DNA of 64,000 nt from Sphingosinicella sp. (GTDB taxonomy: Bacteria; Pseudomonadota; Alphaproteobacteria; Sphingomonadales; Sphingomonadaceae): contig NZ_JACESP010000005.1 in the NCBI RefSeq assembly GCF_013911755.1, forward strand, positions 62,001-126,000, read 5' to 3'. The notes under the pieces are model-generated. The model was not told the origin of the DNA, made no database searches, and saw nothing but the letters and a program-made list of their open reading frames with translations. A program made the position numbers and the translations under genes. Every line of letters starts with the position of its first letter. Within the stretch, counting starts at the first letter, position 1. This document shows, one piece after another, positions 54,857-64,000 of the stretch.

Positions 54857-55582
54857 ATGCACCTTGATGCCGAAGCTCTCGTCTGCTCTGCCATTGCTCA
54901 CGGCGAGAACGGCGCGGTCGTGCGTTTCCTCACGGCGGAGTCCGGGCTCGTCGCCGCTTATGTGCCGGGCGGACGCTCGCAGCGCCTGCGCCCGGCGCTC
55001 GCGCCCGGCACGCGCGTGCGCGTGCGCGTCGACGGCCGCAGCGACACGCAGCTGGCGCGCGCCGCAGTGGAGATCGTGCGTTCGCGCGCCGCGCTCGCCT
55101 TCGATCCGCTGGCGCTCGCGCTCGTCGAGTGGCTCGCGGGCCTCGCCGCGACGCTGCTCCCCGAGGGCCACCCCTACCCGCGCATCCACGAAACGTTCGA
55201 ATCGGTGCTCGACCTCGCCGAGTTGCAGGACGACCCTCTCGTCACACTTGCCGCGCTCGCGCGGTTCGAGCTGCTCCTGCTTGCAGAACTTGGCTTCGGG
55301 CTCGATCTTTCCACCTGCGCCGCGACGGGCCAGACAACGGGCCTCGCTTTCGTTTCCCCCAAGACCGGCCGCGCGGTGAGCGCAGGCGCGGGCGCGGCTT
55401 ATGCGGACCGTCTGTTCCGCCTGCCCGCGTTTGTCGCGAACGGTGGCACGGCAAGCGCGGAGGATGTCGCCGAAGCCCTGCGTATCGCCCGCCATTTCAT
55501 CGAGCGCGACCTCCTCCACGGCCGCCGCGCAACGACCCTCACCGCTGCACGCGACCGGATCGAGGCACGGCTGAAGCGGTAG
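54857..55582 (+). CDS. recO: DNA repair protein RecO
   Basis: 241 residues. The N-terminal OB fold has EALVCSAIAHGENGAVVRFLT and AAYVPGGRSQRLRPAL-type residues. The helical C-terminal part includes FELLLLAELGFGLDLSTCAATG, a standard RecO signature with the single Cys retained, and the zinc-finger cysteines of some RecOs missing. It loads RecA with RecF/RecR. A 4-base gap only separates its stop from the convergent 52-residue gene. Confidence 0.93.
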   Translation: MHLDAEALVCSAIAHGENGAVVRFLTAESGLVAAYVPGGRSQRLRPALAPGTRVRVRVDGRSDTQLARAAVEIVRSRAALAFDPLALALVEWLAGLAATLLPEGHPYPRIHETFESVLDLAELQDDPLVTLAALARFELLLLAELGFGLDLSTCAATGQTTGLAFVSPKTGRAVSAGAGAAYADRLFRLPAFVANGGTASAEDVAEALRIARHFIERDLLHGRRATTLTAARDRIEARLKR

Positions 55583-55586
55583 GGCG

Positions 55587-55745
55587 TCAGCGGCAGCGCG
55601 GCTGTTCCGCACGCCAAGGCGCGCGCCACTGGATGGCGCGCAACTGACACATCACCCCGACCAACGAAACGACAATGCCTTCCACAAAGCCGTAAAAGGC
55701 GGAGCGGTGTTCGGTCATCAGCCGCATTTCGAACTCATCACGCAT
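55587..55745 (-). CDS. Small hypothetical protein
   Basis: 52 residues: MRDEFEMRLMTEHRSAFYGF followed by a hydrophobic EGIVVSLVGVMCQL and a basic C-terminus. One predicted membrane helix. Faces away from the LysR gene in a 101-bp divergent gap. It may be real or a chance frame; there is no homologue I recognise. Confidence 0.4.
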   Translation of the reverse strand: MRDEFEMRLMTEHRSAFYGFVEGIVVSLVGVMCQLRAIQWRAPWRAEQPRCR

Positions 55746-55821
55746 TGCAATTCTCCGTGTTTCAATGCGTGGAACATGCCTGTGCGCCGCCTGCGAAACC
55801 AACAAAACGATGGACGCCAAT

Positions 55822-55849
55822 CATAAGCCAGACTTATGTTAGACTTATG
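55822..55849. promoter_or_regulatory. LysR-type operator repeats overlapping the regulator start
   Basis: CATAAG-CCAGA-CTTATG is an inverted repeat (55822-55838), followed by a direct copy AGACTTATG whose ATG is the start codon of the LysR gene. The direct repeat AGACTTATG recurs with 11-bp spacing. A regulator bound here would cover its own translation start. Confidence 0.6.
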
Positions 55850-56779
55850 CGCCGCCTACCACCTCTTGCCGCCATCCGCGCCTTCGAGGCTGCGGCACGT
55901 CAAGGCCATTTCACTCGTGCGGCTCAAGAGCTCGGCATGACGCAGGCAGCCGTCAGCTATCAGGTGCGTCTGCTCGAGGAGCGCGTTGGCCATAAGCTCT
56001 TCTTCCGAACCGGCGGCGGCGTGAAGCTCACCGATATCGGCGCACGCATCGCGCCTTTGCTGTCGGGCGCCTTCGACACGATGGAGGAGGCATTCCGCGC
56101 CGTGCGGCAGGAAACGGAAAGCGTGCTCACCATCTCCTGCACCGTCTCCCTGGCGGCAAACTGGCTCGCGCCCCGTCTCGGTGCGTTTCAGGTGACGCGG
56201 CCGTCGCTGGCCGTGCGTCTGCAGAGCCAGAACCATCTCGTCGATTTCGCGCGCGAGGATGTCGACGTCGCATTGCGCCTCGGGCATGGCGATTGGCCAG
56301 GGCTCACGTCGCATTTCGTCATGCGTGACGCCGTCCGCGCCTTTGCGAGCCCCGCTTTCCTCGCCGCGCACCCGCCCATCCAGAGCGTCGACGACGTACT
56401 TCGCCTGCCGCGCATCAGCGCGGGCGACGAATGGTGGTCGGTCTGGCGCGCCTGTTTCGACGCCGCGCATATTGAGGATCGCCCCGCGCCCGGCCTTCGG
56501 CTCGATTCCCAGATCATGGAGATGCAGGCGATCACGGCGGGGCACGGCATTGGCCTGCTCAATCCACTGTTCTGGACCCACGATATCGCCGCTGGGCGGC
56601 TCGTCCCCGTATTCGGGGATACCGTGTTTGATCACCGCAGCTACTGGCTTGTCTATCCCGAGCACACAGGCACACGGCCCAAGGTGAAGGCGTTCCGGGA
56701 ATGGCTTCTCGCGGAGGCTGCACGCGAGGCGGCAAGCGACCCGTTCGGCAACTATGAGTATCCCGCCAGACGCGCCTGA
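55847..56779 (+). CDS. LysR-family regulator, GcvA-like
   Basis: 310 residues. The winged HTH is [20 protein letters not shown] then [23 protein letters not shown]. The C-terminal substrate-binding domain has [16 protein letters not shown], the pattern of the GcvA/AmpR group (VDVAIRYGxGxW). ATG at 55847 sits inside an operator half-site; longer in-frame starts cross the operator. It overlaps nothing, and parC begins 43 bases after the stop, so it may affect parC expression in cis only by read-through. Target genes unknown. Confidence 0.9.
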   Translation: MRRLPPLAAIRAFEAAARQGHFTRAAQELGMTQAAVSYQVRLLEERVGHKLFFRTGGGVKLTDIGARIAPLLSGAFDTMEEAFRAVRQETESVLTISCTVSLAANWLAPRLGAFQVTRPSLAVRLQSQNHLVDFAREDVDVALRLGHGDWPGLTSHFVMRDAVRAFASPAFLAAHPPIQSVDDVLRLPRISAGDEWWSVWRACFDAAHIEDRPAPGLRLDSQIMEMQAITAGHGIGLLNPLFWTHDIAAGRLVPVFGDTVFDHRSYWLVYPEHTGTRPKVKAFREWLLAEAAREAASDPFGNYEYPARRA

Positions 56780-56822
56780 CGGAAGGCTCGCATCGCTTCG
56801 TTCGGCCTGCTATCGCCCTCCC

Positions 56823-59108
56823 ATGACCGAACTTCTCGACCCTGAATCGAACATCATCGAAGCCCCGTTCGGCGACGCGCTCGCGGATCGCTATCTGGTT
56901 TATGCGCTCTCCACGATTACCGCGCGCTCGTTGCCTGATGTGCGCGATGGGCTGAAGCCGGTCCACCGCCGGCTCCTGTGGGCGATGCGGCTCCTGAAGC
57001 TCGATCCAGGCCAAGGGTACAAGAAGTGCGCGCGCGTCGTCGGCGACGTTATCGGTAAATACCATCCGCACGGAGACGTTGCAGTCTACGACGCCATGGT
57101 CCGCCTCGCGCAAAGTTTCTCCCTGCGCTACCCGCTCGTCGACGGCCAGGGCAACTTCGGTAACATCGACGGCGATAACGCCGCCGCCTACCGCTACACC
57201 GAGGCGCGACTGACGCAGGTCGCCATCGATCTGATGGCTGGCCTCGACGAGGACGCGACCGACTTCCGCCCGACATACAATGGCGAAGACGAAGAGCCGG
57301 AGGTGATGCCCGGCCTGTTCCCGAACCTGCTCGCCAACGGCGCCAGCGGCATCGCCGTCGGCATGGCGACCTCGATCCCGCCACACAACGCCGCCGAACT
57401 CATCGACGCCGCCGTGCTCCTGATCGATCAGCCTGACGCCGGGCTGGACCGTCTTCTTGAACATGTGAAAGGCCCGGATTTCCCGACCGGCGCGCTCATC
57501 GTCGATGGGCCTGCGAGCATCCGAGAGGCTTACGCTACCGGTCGCGGCAGCTTCCGCGTGCGTGCTCGCTTCGCCGGCCGTGAAGACCCGGCGACGGGAA
57601 AATGGACGGTCGAGCCGGAAAAGCTCTCCGGCGGCACATGGCAGCTCGTCGTCACCGAAATCCCCTACGGCGTGCAAAAGGGCAAGCTGATCGAGCAGAT
57701 CGCGCAGCTCATCGCCGACAGGAAGCTCCCCATCCTCGAAGACGTGCGCGACGAGAGCGACGAGGCGATCCGCATCGTCATCGTGCCGAAGAGCCGCAAC
57801 GTCGAGCCCGAGGTGCTGGTGGAAAGCCTCTACCGGCTCACGGAGCTCGAAACGCGCTTCTCGCTCAACCTTAATGTCCTCGATGCCGAGCGCACGCCGC
57901 GCGTGATGAGCCTGAAAGACGTGCTCACGCAGTGGCTCACCCACCAGATCGGCGTGCTCCTGCGCCGTTCCCGCCACCGGCTGGCGAAAATCGACGACCG
58001 GCTGGAGCTGCTCGGCGGCTATCTGATCGCCTATCTCAATCTCGACCGCGTCATCGAGATCATCCGCACCGAGGATGAGCCTAAGGCCGTGATGATGGAA
58101 GAGTTCCAGCTCACCGACCGGCAGGCCGAAGCCATCCTCAACATGCGCCTCCGCAGCCTTCGTCGCCTTGAAGAGATGGAAATCCGCAAGGAACGCGATG
58201 ACCTCGCGAAGGAACGCGAAGGTCTCGTCGCGCTGATCGATAGCCCAGCGCGGCAGCGTACGCGCCTGAAGCGCGACCTCGCCGTGCTCCGCGCACGCTA
58301 CGGCTTCGAAACCGTGCTCGGCGCCCGTCGCACGCGGATCGAGGAAGCCTCGGCGACGCGCGAGATTCCCTTGGAAGCCATGATCGAGAAGGAGCCGATC
58401 ACCGTCGTCGTCTCGGCGAAGGGCTGGGCGCGCGCCATGAAGGGCCACCTAGACCTCAGCGATCCCGAGGCGTTCAAGTTCAAAGAAGGCGACGGCCCGG
58501 CCTTCGCCTTCCACGCGCAGACGACGGACAAGATACTCATCGCTGCCGACAATGGTCGTTTCTACACCGTAGGGGCCGACAAGCTCCCCGGCGGGCGCGG
58601 CTTCGGCGAGCCGCTCCGGCTGCTTGTCGATATCGAGGGTGATGCCGCAATCACCGCCGTCCTCGCGGCCCGGTCCGAAATGCGCGTGTTGCTCGCGGCA
58701 AACGACGGGCGCGGCTTCATCGCCGCGAACGAAGACCTTCTCGGGGAAACCCGCAAGGGCCGCCAAGTGATGACGTTCAAGAAGGGGGTGCGGCTGCACA
58801 GCGTCCGCGCCATCGAAGCGGCGGACGATCATCTCGCGCTCATCGGCGAGAACCGGAAGCTGCTGATCGTGCCGATCGCGGAAATCCCGGTGATGGTGCG
58901 CGGTCAGGGCGTCGCGCTTCAGAAATACCGCGATGGCGGCCTCTCGGACGTCCTGCCCTTCCGCCTCGCGGACGGGCTGTCATGGACGATGGGCGGCAAG
59001 GAAGGCCGCACCCGCACCGAGACCGACCTTGCCAACTGGCTCGGCGCACGCGCACAGGTCGGCCGCCTCCCGCCGATGGGCTTCCCGCGCAACAATCGGT
59101 TCGACTGA
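56823..59108 (+). CDS. parC: DNA topoisomerase IV subunit A
   Basis: 761 residues. Decatenates replicated chromosomes. The breakage-reunion domain has [20 protein letters not shown], the [24 protein letters not shown] and the catalytic Tyr125 in AYRYTEARL. Then [18 protein letters not shown] and the C-gate [21 protein letters not shown]-type helix, followed by beta-pinwheel blades. Length and HPHGD context favour ParC over GyrA; the GyrA-box (QRRGGKG) is not seen. Residue 86, equivalent to E. coli ParC Ser80, is Val, and residue 90 (Glu84) is Asp. Confidence 0.92.
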   Translation: MTELLDPESNIIEAPFGDALADRYLVYALSTITARSLPDVRDGLKPVHRRLLWAMRLLKLDPGQGYKKCARVVGDVIGKYHPHGDVAVYDAMVRLAQSFSLRYPLVDGQGNFGNIDGDNAAAYRYTEARLTQVAIDLMAGLDEDATDFRPTYNGEDEEPEVMPGLFPNLLANGASGIAVGMATSIPPHNAAELIDAAVLLIDQPDAGLDRLLEHVKGPDFPTGALIVDGPASIREAYATGRGSFRVRARFAGREDPATGKWTVEPEKLSGGTWQLVVTEIPYGVQKGKLIEQIAQLIADRKLPILEDVRDESDEAIRIVIVPKSRNVEPEVLVESLYRLTELETRFSLNLNVLDAERTPRVMSLKDVLTQWLTHQIGVLLRRSRHRLAKIDDRLELLGGYLIAYLNLDRVIEIIRTEDEPKAVMMEEFQLTDRQAEAILNMRLRSLRRLEEMEIRKERDDLAKEREGLVALIDSPARQRTRLKRDLAVLRARYGFETVLGARRTRIEEASATREIPLEAMIEKEPITVVVSAKGWARAMKGHLDLSDPEAFKFKEGDGPAFAFHAQTTDKILIAADNGRFYTVGADKLPGGRGFGEPLRLLVDIEGDAAITAVLAARSEMRVLLAANDGRGFIAANEDLLGETRKGRQVMTFKKGVRLHSVRAIEAADDHLALIGENRKLLIVPIAEIPVMVRGQGVALQKYRDGGLSDVLPFRLADGLSWTMGGKEGRTRTETDLANWLGARAQVGRLPPMGFPRNNRFD

Positions 59109-59131
59109 GACCGCCGCGGGCTTCCGCTTCG

Positions 59132-59143
59132 AAAGTTAACTTT
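59132..59143. promoter_or_regulatory. 12-bp palindrome upstream of GGDEF-EAL gene
   Basis: AAAGTTAACTTT is self-complementary and is flanked on each side by TTCGAAAG (59129-59136 and 59147-59154). It lies 24-35 bases after the parC stop and 118 bases before the GGDEF-EAL start. Possible operator; binder unknown. Confidence 0.4.
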
Positions 59144-59260
59144 ATTTCGAAAGCATAACTGCGCTTTACGGCTCCTTAATTTCATGCGTGCCATTCCCTT
59201 CAAAACCGGTGTCGGCCTTCGCGTGATCTGAGGCCGGAGAATCAGCCGGCAGAGTCGCAA

Positions 59261-61099
59261 GTGAAGGGAATGATGCAGTCGAAACACGCTATCGGAGCGG
59301 CTGGTTCGGCGGCAGATCGTAACGGCGGTATTGAACCCGCCGCCGCGGCCGCAGCGGAAGCGATGCTTCAGGGTGTCATCGATACGCTCCCCGTTGGCGT
59401 GCTCATCTTCCAGGCCGGCCGCGATGGCATTCCCGTTTGCCTGTCCTCCAATGCTACGTTCGAAAGCTGGGCGCGCTATCCGCACAATCAAGTGATCGGG
59501 CTCGGCCTGCCGCGCATCCGCCTTCTGAACGAGAACCCGCGCATCGGCGTCGCCGTGGAATCGCTGCTACAAGACCCGCGCGGTGCCAAGCGCGAGATCG
59601 ACTGGACGGTTTCCGAAAGCCCGCGCCAGCGCCACCTGTCCGCGCACATCTCACCGTTGACACCGTCGGGCGATGCCCCGGCCCGCGTCGTCATTGCCGT
59701 GCGCGACCGCACGCCCGAGATTCAGGCCGAGCGCAACCTCAAGCAGACGATGCTGAACGATGCGCTCACTGGCCTTCCCAACCGCGTGCTGTTCATCGAA
59801 CAGCTTGAAGAAGCGCTCGAAAGCCGCATGAAGTCGCACCTCGCGGTGGCGATCATCAACATCGACCGCTTCAAGCGCGTGAATGAAAACCTCGGCCACA
59901 TCGTCGGGGACGAACTGCTCGCAGCGATGGCGCGCCGCCTCCTCCCCTGCATACGCGCCAACGATTGCCTCGCGCGCCTCTCGGGCGACGAATTCGCCGT
60001 GCTGGTGAAAAACATCGATGCGCCCGAAGACACGATCCGTGTCGTGGAACGTATCCAGAGCACGCTCAAGTCGCCGTTCGTCATCACCGGCGGCGAGTGT
60101 TTCGTTTCCGCGAGCATCGGCATCGCCACCACCTTCTCGTCACGCCGCTATTCCGAAGACCTGATCCGCGACGCCGATTTCGCACTGCATACCGCGAAGT
60201 CGCGCGGACGCGGCGGCATCGCCATCTACCAGTCGAGCGCGCACAGCGTCGCGCGCGACATGTTCCGCATGGAAGCCGATCTCCGGAAGGCGATTGAGCG
60301 GCAAGAACTCGAACTCGCCTTCCAACCCTACGTGAGCCTCGCCGAAGGTCGCCTCGTCGGCTTCGAGGCGCTCGCACGCTGGAATCATCCCGAGCGCGGT
60401 ATCATTTCGCCCTCCGACTTCATACCCATCGCCGAAGATTCGGGGCTGATCGTCCCGCTCGGCCGCTGGGCGATCGAAACCGCCTGCAACCAGATTGCCG
60501 ACTGGCGCAGGCGCTGCCCCGGCGCAGCCGATCTCACCGTCGGCGTCAACGTCTCCGGACTGCAGCTCGCGCAGGATGATATCGTCAGCGCGGTCGAAGC
60601 CGCGCTCACCGCGTCGGGCATCCCAGGCCGCGCGCTCAAGGTCGAGCTCACCGAAAGCGCCATCGTCGAGAACCCGGAGCTGGCGCGGCAGATCTTCACC
60701 AAGCTGAAGCAGCTCGATCTCAGCATTGCGATGGACGATTTTGGAACCGGCTATTCGTCACTCAGCTACCTTCAGCAGCTGCCCATCGACGTGCTCAAGA
60801 TCGACCAGTCGTTCGTCGCCGGGATGCTGAACTCAGACGACAGCCACAAGATCGTCACCACGATCATCGCGCTCGCGCGCAACCTCGGCATGACGACGGT
60901 TGCCGAAGGCGTCGAGGAACAGAGCCAGGCGGAGCGGCTGCGCGCGCTCGGCTGCGATACGGCGCAGGGCTATTTCTTCGCGCGGCCGATGGCTGCGCAG
61001 GAAGCCGAAAAGTTCATCGACAAGGGCGCCTGCTGCCCCTCACGCCAACACAGCATCGAGCAGCGCAGCGACGTGCACAGCGTCGTGCGGACACCCTGA
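59261..61099 (+). CDS. PAS-GGDEF-EAL cyclic-di-GMP protein
   Basis: 612 residues. A PAS-like sensor (about 35-165, GVIDTLPVGVLIFQAGRDG), then GGDEF (about 170-335) with the site written SGDEF in RLSGDEFAVLVK. The EAL domain (about 345-595) keeps FEALARW, ELTESAI, DDFGTGYSSLSYL, KIDQSFV and AEGVEEQ, so phosphodiesterase activity is likely. The first Gly to Ser change is common in active and inactive cyclases, so synthesis is uncertain. No membrane segment, so cytoplasmic. GTG 59261 or ATG 59270/59273. The end overlaps the convergent CCA gene by 60 bases. Confidence 0.9.
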   Translation: MKGMMQSKHAIGAAGSAADRNGGIEPAAAAAAEAMLQGVIDTLPVGVLIFQAGRDGIPVCLSSNATFESWARYPHNQVIGLGLPRIRLLNENPRIGVAVESLLQDPRGAKREIDWTVSESPRQRHLSAHISPLTPSGDAPARVVIAVRDRTPEIQAERNLKQTMLNDALTGLPNRVLFIEQLEEALESRMKSHLAVAIINIDRFKRVNENLGHIVGDELLAAMARRLLPCIRANDCLARLSGDEFAVLVKNIDAPEDTIRVVERIQSTLKSPFVITGGECFVSASIGIATTFSSRRYSEDLIRDADFALHTAKSRGRGGIAIYQSSAHSVARDMFRMEADLRKAIERQELELAFQPYVSLAEGRLVGFEALARWNHPERGIISPSDFIPIAEDSGLIVPLGRWAIETACNQIADWRRRCPGAADLTVGVNVSGLQLAQDDIVSAVEAALTASGIPGRALKVELTESAIVENPELARQIFTKLKQLDLSIAMDDFGTGYSSLSYLQQLPIDVLKIDQSFVAGMLNSDDSHKIVTTIIALARNLGMTTVAEGVEEQSQAERLRALGCDTAQGYFFARPMAAQEAEKFIDKGACCPSRQHSIEQRSDVHSVVRTP

Positions 61100-62230
61100 A
61101 GCCACCCAGTCACGTTCGAAGCGTTGCAGGCGGTGGCTCACCTCCGGGCCGGGCGCAATCCCGCGCGCGATGATATCCTTGCCGGTAATCGGCATTGCGG
61201 GACGCTCCCAGCCTTCGAGCGCGGCCCACGCGGCATGGCCTTCGTCGCCCAGCAGCAGTAGGCGGTCCCGCGCCGTCTCCGCGCCGCTGAAATAGGCCGC
61301 TGTGCAAGGATCATCGGGCAGCGCCGGGTCGGGGAGGCCAAGCGCATCGAGCCGCACGGTATCGCGCCGGGAGAGTCTGAGCCGCGCACCGAACGCCGTG
61401 CCCAGCCCTGCACGCTGCGGCAGCAGCGCGGCAAAGCGCCGGACCGGGTCGGGCTCGGCGCCCCACGCGGCCTCGCGCGCCGCGAGTGCCGCAAGGTTCG
61501 CAACCCGCTCCGCCGCGATTTCCGGCAGCACCGGCTTCAGAACGCCGAGTGACAGCATCAGCCCGATCGTCTCCGCCGCGCGCGGCAGCACGAGGATGCG
61601 GAACAGTTCGTCGCGGATGCGCTCGCGCGACAGTGCCATCAGATCGTTCGCGCGCGCCGCGCACGCCGCAAGCCCCTCCGCGTCCGGCTCCCCGCGGCCG
61701 AAGCGGCTGTGGAAGCGGAAGAAGCGCAGGATGCGCAGGTGATCCTCGGCGATGCGCTGGAGCGGCTCCCCGATGAAGCGGACACGGCCCGCATGTAGAT
61801 CAACTAGTCCGCCGAACCAGTCGTCGATCTCGCCCGAGGGGAGCCGGGCATAGAGCGCGTTGATCGTGAAATCGCGCCGGGCCGCGTCCTCGCGCCAGTC
61901 AGCTGTATACTTTACGGTCGCGCGGCGCCCGTCGGTGGAAACGTCGCGGCGCAGTGTCGTGACCTCCATGATGAGGTCGGGGGTTACGGCTGTCACCGTG
62001 CCGTGTGCGATGCCGGTCGGCACCACCTGCACGCCCGCTGCCTCCAGCCGCTGCGTCACTTCCTGGGGTGAGAGCGCGGTCGCGAGATCGACGTCCGTCA
62101 CCGGCAGGGCAAGCAGCGCATCGCGCACCGCGCCGCCGACCAGCCGCGTCGTACCGCTTTCGGCGTCGAGCGCGCGCAGCACCGTGCTGCCGCCCGGCGT
62201 TTCCGCCCATGCCTGCGGCGGGAGCTTCAT
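61040..62230 (-). CDS. CCA tRNA nucleotidyltransferase / poly(A) polymerase family
   Basis: 396 residues, class II nucleotidyltransferase. RLVGGAVRDALLALPVTDVDLAT carries the GG and DxD metal motif; MEVTTLRRDV, RRDFTINALY and AEDHLRILRFFRFHSRFG follow. The role is adding or repairing the CCA 3' end of tRNA; some alphaproteobacterial members act as polyadenylases. ATG at 62230 overlaps the NUDIX stop. The last 60 bases overlap the GGDEF-EAL gene on the other strand. Confidence 0.93.
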   Translation of the reverse strand: MKLPPQAWAETPGGSTVLRALDAESGTTRLVGGAVRDALLALPVTDVDLATALSPQEVTQRLEAAGVQVVPTGIAHGTVTAVTPDLIMEVTTLRRDVSTDGRRATVKYTADWREDAARRDFTINALYARLPSGEIDDWFGGLVDLHAGRVRFIGEPLQRIAEDHLRILRFFRFHSRFGRGEPDAEGLAACAARANDLMALSRERIRDELFRILVLPRAAETIGLMLSLGVLKPVLPEIAAERVANLAALAAREAAWGAEPDPVRRFAALLPQRAGLGTAFGARLRLSRRDTVRLDALGLPDPALPDDPCTAAYFSGAETARDRLLLLGDEGHAAWAALEGWERPAMPITGKDIIARGIAPGPEVSHRLQRFERDWVASGCPHDAVHVAALLDAVLA

Positions 62231-62829
62231 TGCGTCAGGATCCGCGCGAGGTTCACGACCATGCCCGCCGTCGCGCCCCAGATGTCGCCGTCGCGCCACG
62301 GGATCACGTAGAAGGTGCGCTCGCGACCCTTCCACTCGCCCGTGCGACGTTCGTGCTTGGACGCGTCGAGCACATAGGCGAGCGGCACTTCGAACAGGCT
62401 CTCGACCTCCGCCTCGTGCGGCGTGAGCGCGAGGTCCGGCGGGATGATGCCGACCACCGGCGTCACGCGGAAACCCGTTCCCGTCGCATAGTCGTCGATC
62501 GGGGCGACGACCTCGACATGCACCGGAGGCAGCGCCGTCTCTTCCTCAGCCTCGCGCAGTGCCGCGCGCACCGCGTCCTCGCCGGGGTCGAGCCGACCGC
62601 CCGGAAACGCGACCTGCCCGGCGTGGCGCCGCATGTTGGCGTTGCGCTTGGTGAACAGCAGCGTCGGCTCGGCCCTCGCGATCACCGGCACCAGCACGGC
62701 GGCAGGGGTCAGCGCGCCGAGGAGATCGGTGTCGAAATTGTCGATGTCATCGCCGAACTGCGGCAGATGGCCGGGGATGCGTTCGTAGCGGCGCAGGCGC
62801 GCGCGTATCCAGTCGAGATCGCTGCTCAT
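62227..62829 (-). CDS. NUDIX hydrolase, CoA pyrophosphatase type
   Basis: 200 residues. The NUDIX box G-x5-E-x7-REAEEE is seen in GGRLDPGEDAVRAALREAEE. The preceding TKRNANMRRHAGQVAFPGG is the CoA pyrophosphatase signature (NudL type). It hydrolyses CoA or its derivatives to phosphopantetheine. Coupled to DUF1285 upstream and to the CCA gene downstream by 4-base overlaps. Confidence 0.92.
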   Translation of the reverse strand: MSSDLDWIRARLRRYERIPGHLPQFGDDIDNFDTDLLGALTPAAVLVPVIARAEPTLLFTKRNANMRRHAGQVAFPGGRLDPGEDAVRAALREAEEETALPPVHVEVVAPIDDYATGTGFRVTPVVGIIPPDLALTPHEAEVESLFEVPLAYVLDASKHERRTGEWKGRERTFYVIPWRDGDIWGATAGMVVNLARILTQ

Positions 62830-63380
62830 GCGGCATCCATCAGCGCGAAGTAAACGCCTTCGCTCCACACGCCGGGCGGATCGCCACCCTCGGCGATCGC
62901 GATCTCGGCGAGTTCATAATAGACCGGCCGCGCGATCCGCGCCTCCAGCCCGCCGCGCACGTGGAGGTATGGCGCCCCGTCCCGCAGCGAAATGCCATGC
63001 TCCGCCCCCGCAACCACCGGATCGCCGGTATTAAGCGTGAAACCGAGGCGGCGCGCCTCGCCTTCGCCCTCGCTCGCCACGGCGACGGCGATGAACGCCG
63101 CATCCTCCACCGCGATGTCGAGCTTTTCGGCGGGCGTTACGAGCACATGCCGGCCATCGGCCTCGCGGCGCAGGATCGTGGAGAACAGCCGCACCATCTC
63201 CGGGCGCGGGATCGGCGCGTCCTGATGGAACCAGGTTCCATCCCGCGCGATCCGCATTTCGCTGTCGCCGGTGCGCTCCGGATGCCAGCTTTCCACGGGC
63301 GGCAGCTTCAGCGCCGCCGCTGCCTGCGCAATCTCGGCGAGCGACGCCGGTCTGTCGAGGGTAGGACGTGTGTCGATCAT
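62826..63380 (-). CDS. DUF1285 protein
   Basis: 184 residues. The pattern SEMRIARDGTWFHQDAPIPR then MVRLFSTILRREADG then TPAEKLDIAVEDAAFIAVAV is the DUF1285 signature. Function unknown. First gene of the DUF1285-NUDIX-CCA operon, an order conserved in Alphaproteobacteria, and divergent from the moxR gene. ATG overlap with the NUDIX gene. Confidence 0.9.
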   Translation of the reverse strand: MIDTRPTLDRPASLAEIAQAAAALKLPPVESWHPERTGDSEMRIARDGTWFHQDAPIPRPEMVRLFSTILRREADGRHVLVTPAEKLDIAVEDAAFIAVAVASEGEGEARRLGFTLNTGDPVVAGAEHGISLRDGAPYLHVRGGLEARIARPVYYELAEIAIAEGGDPPGVWSEGVYFALMDAA

Positions 63381-63445
63381 GGCTTGCCACCCTTATCGCG
63401 CGCAGCGATGATTGTAACCCTGATCCCCCGACGTATTAGAGTGCC

Positions 63446-64000
63446 GTGAACACCGAACCCAAGCCCCCCCTCGACGTCAAGCAGGCCGAAGCGCGCTTCG
63501 ATGCGCTTGCCGCTGCTTTCGCCGACGCCCGCACAGAGATTGCGCGCACCATCATCGGGCAGGAGCGCGTCATCGATCTGGCGCTCATCGCCCTGCTCGC
63601 GGGCGGTCACGCGCTCGTTGTCGGCCTTCCCGGCCTCGCCAAGACGCGCCTCGTGAAGACGCTCGGCACGGTTCTGGGCCTCGATACGCGCCGCATCCAG
63701 TTCACGCCCGATCTCGTGCCGTCGGACATTCTCGGCGCTGAAGTGCTGGAACAGTCGCGCGAGGGTGACCGCGCCTTCCGGTTCATCGAAGGCCCCGTGT
63801 TCACGCAGCTTCTGATGGCGGACGAGATCAACCGCGCCAGCCCGCGTACCCAGTCCGCGCTGCTGGAGGCGATGCAGGAGCGGCAGGTGAGCGTCGCGGG
63901 CGCCGCGCGGCCCCTGCCCCGCCCGTTCCACGTGCTCGCCACGCAGAATCCGATCGAGCAGGAAGGCACATACCCGCTGCCCGAAGCGCAGCTCGACCGC
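63446..64000 (+). CDS. MoxR-family AAA ATPase, 5' part (runs off the window)
   Basis: 185 codons visible without stop. Walker A is GLPGLAKTRLVKTL (about residues 60-73). Walker B and sensor region are LLMADEINRASPRTQSALLEAMQERQV and LATQNPIEQEGTYPLPEAQLDR, classic MoxR. GTG at 63446 begins VNTEPKPPLD. MoxR ATPases act as chaperones with DUF58 and VWA partners, which would be expected to the right. Confidence 0.93.
   Translation, partial: MNTEPKPPLDVKQAEARFDALAAAFADARTEIARTIIGQERVIDLALIALLAGGHALVVGLPGLAKTRLVKTLGTVLGLDTRRIQFTPDLVPSDILGAEVLEQSREGDRAFRFIEGPVFTQLLMADEINRASPRTQSALLEAMQERQVSVAGAARPLPRPFHVLATQNPIEQEGTYPLPEAQLDR

Noticed and set aside
61040-61099. Frameshift or wrong stop at the 60-base convergent overlap of the GGDEF-EAL and CCA genes
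   Set aside because: Both frames continue to natural C-termini with family-typical residues nearby, so a simple 3' overlap is the easier reading.

Overview
The window is high-GC alphaproteobacterial chromosome, most likely Sphingomonadales. The grounds are gene content and order: rne followed by an M48 peptidase and a DsbA-like protein, a mreBCD-mrdA-rodA cluster, lepB-rnc-era-recO-parC, an RNase E tail ending in a GWW motif, and a HutF/HutG-type histidine pathway. The lineage is inferred; no rRNA is present.

Layout. 1-6.8 kb: the 3' part of rne with its terminator, an M48-TPR protease, a DsbA-like thiol protein and a TonB-dependent siderophore receptor behind a 25-bp inverted repeat. 6.9-10.4 kb: an APC permease, then mutL and a DUF2147 gene on the minus strand. 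10.5-16.1 kb: the cell-elongation operon mreB-mreC-mreD-mrdA-rodA, most of it translationally coupled. 16.2 kb: tRNA-Lys(CTT). 16.3-23.5 kb: a complete histidine utilisation locus, hutC-hutF diverging from hutI-hutH-hutG-hutU around a perfect 20-bp palindrome. 23.5-25.6 kb: a flavin reductase-like gene, a conserved unknown gene and S-formylglutathione hydrolase.

25.58-41.6 kb is an integrated element of about 16 kb. A 14-bp direct repeat (TGGAGGAAAAATGA on the minus strand) bounds it. One copy is the ribosome-binding site plus start of fghA; the other is the stop of a ybaK-type gene. Joining the two copies rebuilds an ATGA-overlapping ybaK-fghA operon. The element carries a tyrosine integrase with arm-type repeats, an excisionase-like HTH protein, a Toprim primase and a RecA-fold helicase in one operon with tiny overlapping genes, hairpin-rich and iteron-like noncoding segments, and an HTH protein. 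It also has a tape-measure protein with an HK97-gp10-like protein, and a distal block of unrelated exported or membrane cargo genes. I recognise no terminase, portal, capsid or lysis gene, so it looks like a phage satellite or a heavily reduced prophage. It is the most interesting part of the window.

41.6-64 kb is housekeeping chromosome: ybaK, a PAS protein, a small zinc-ribbon gene behind a textbook sigma-54 promoter, a serine hydrolase, typA, metY, pgi, lepB-rnc-era, an esterase lipoprotein, a membrane protein, an arylamine N-acetyltransferase, recO, a LysR regulator, parC, a GGDEF-EAL protein, a DUF1285/NUDIX/CCA-transferase operon and the start of a MoxR ATPase gene that runs off the window.
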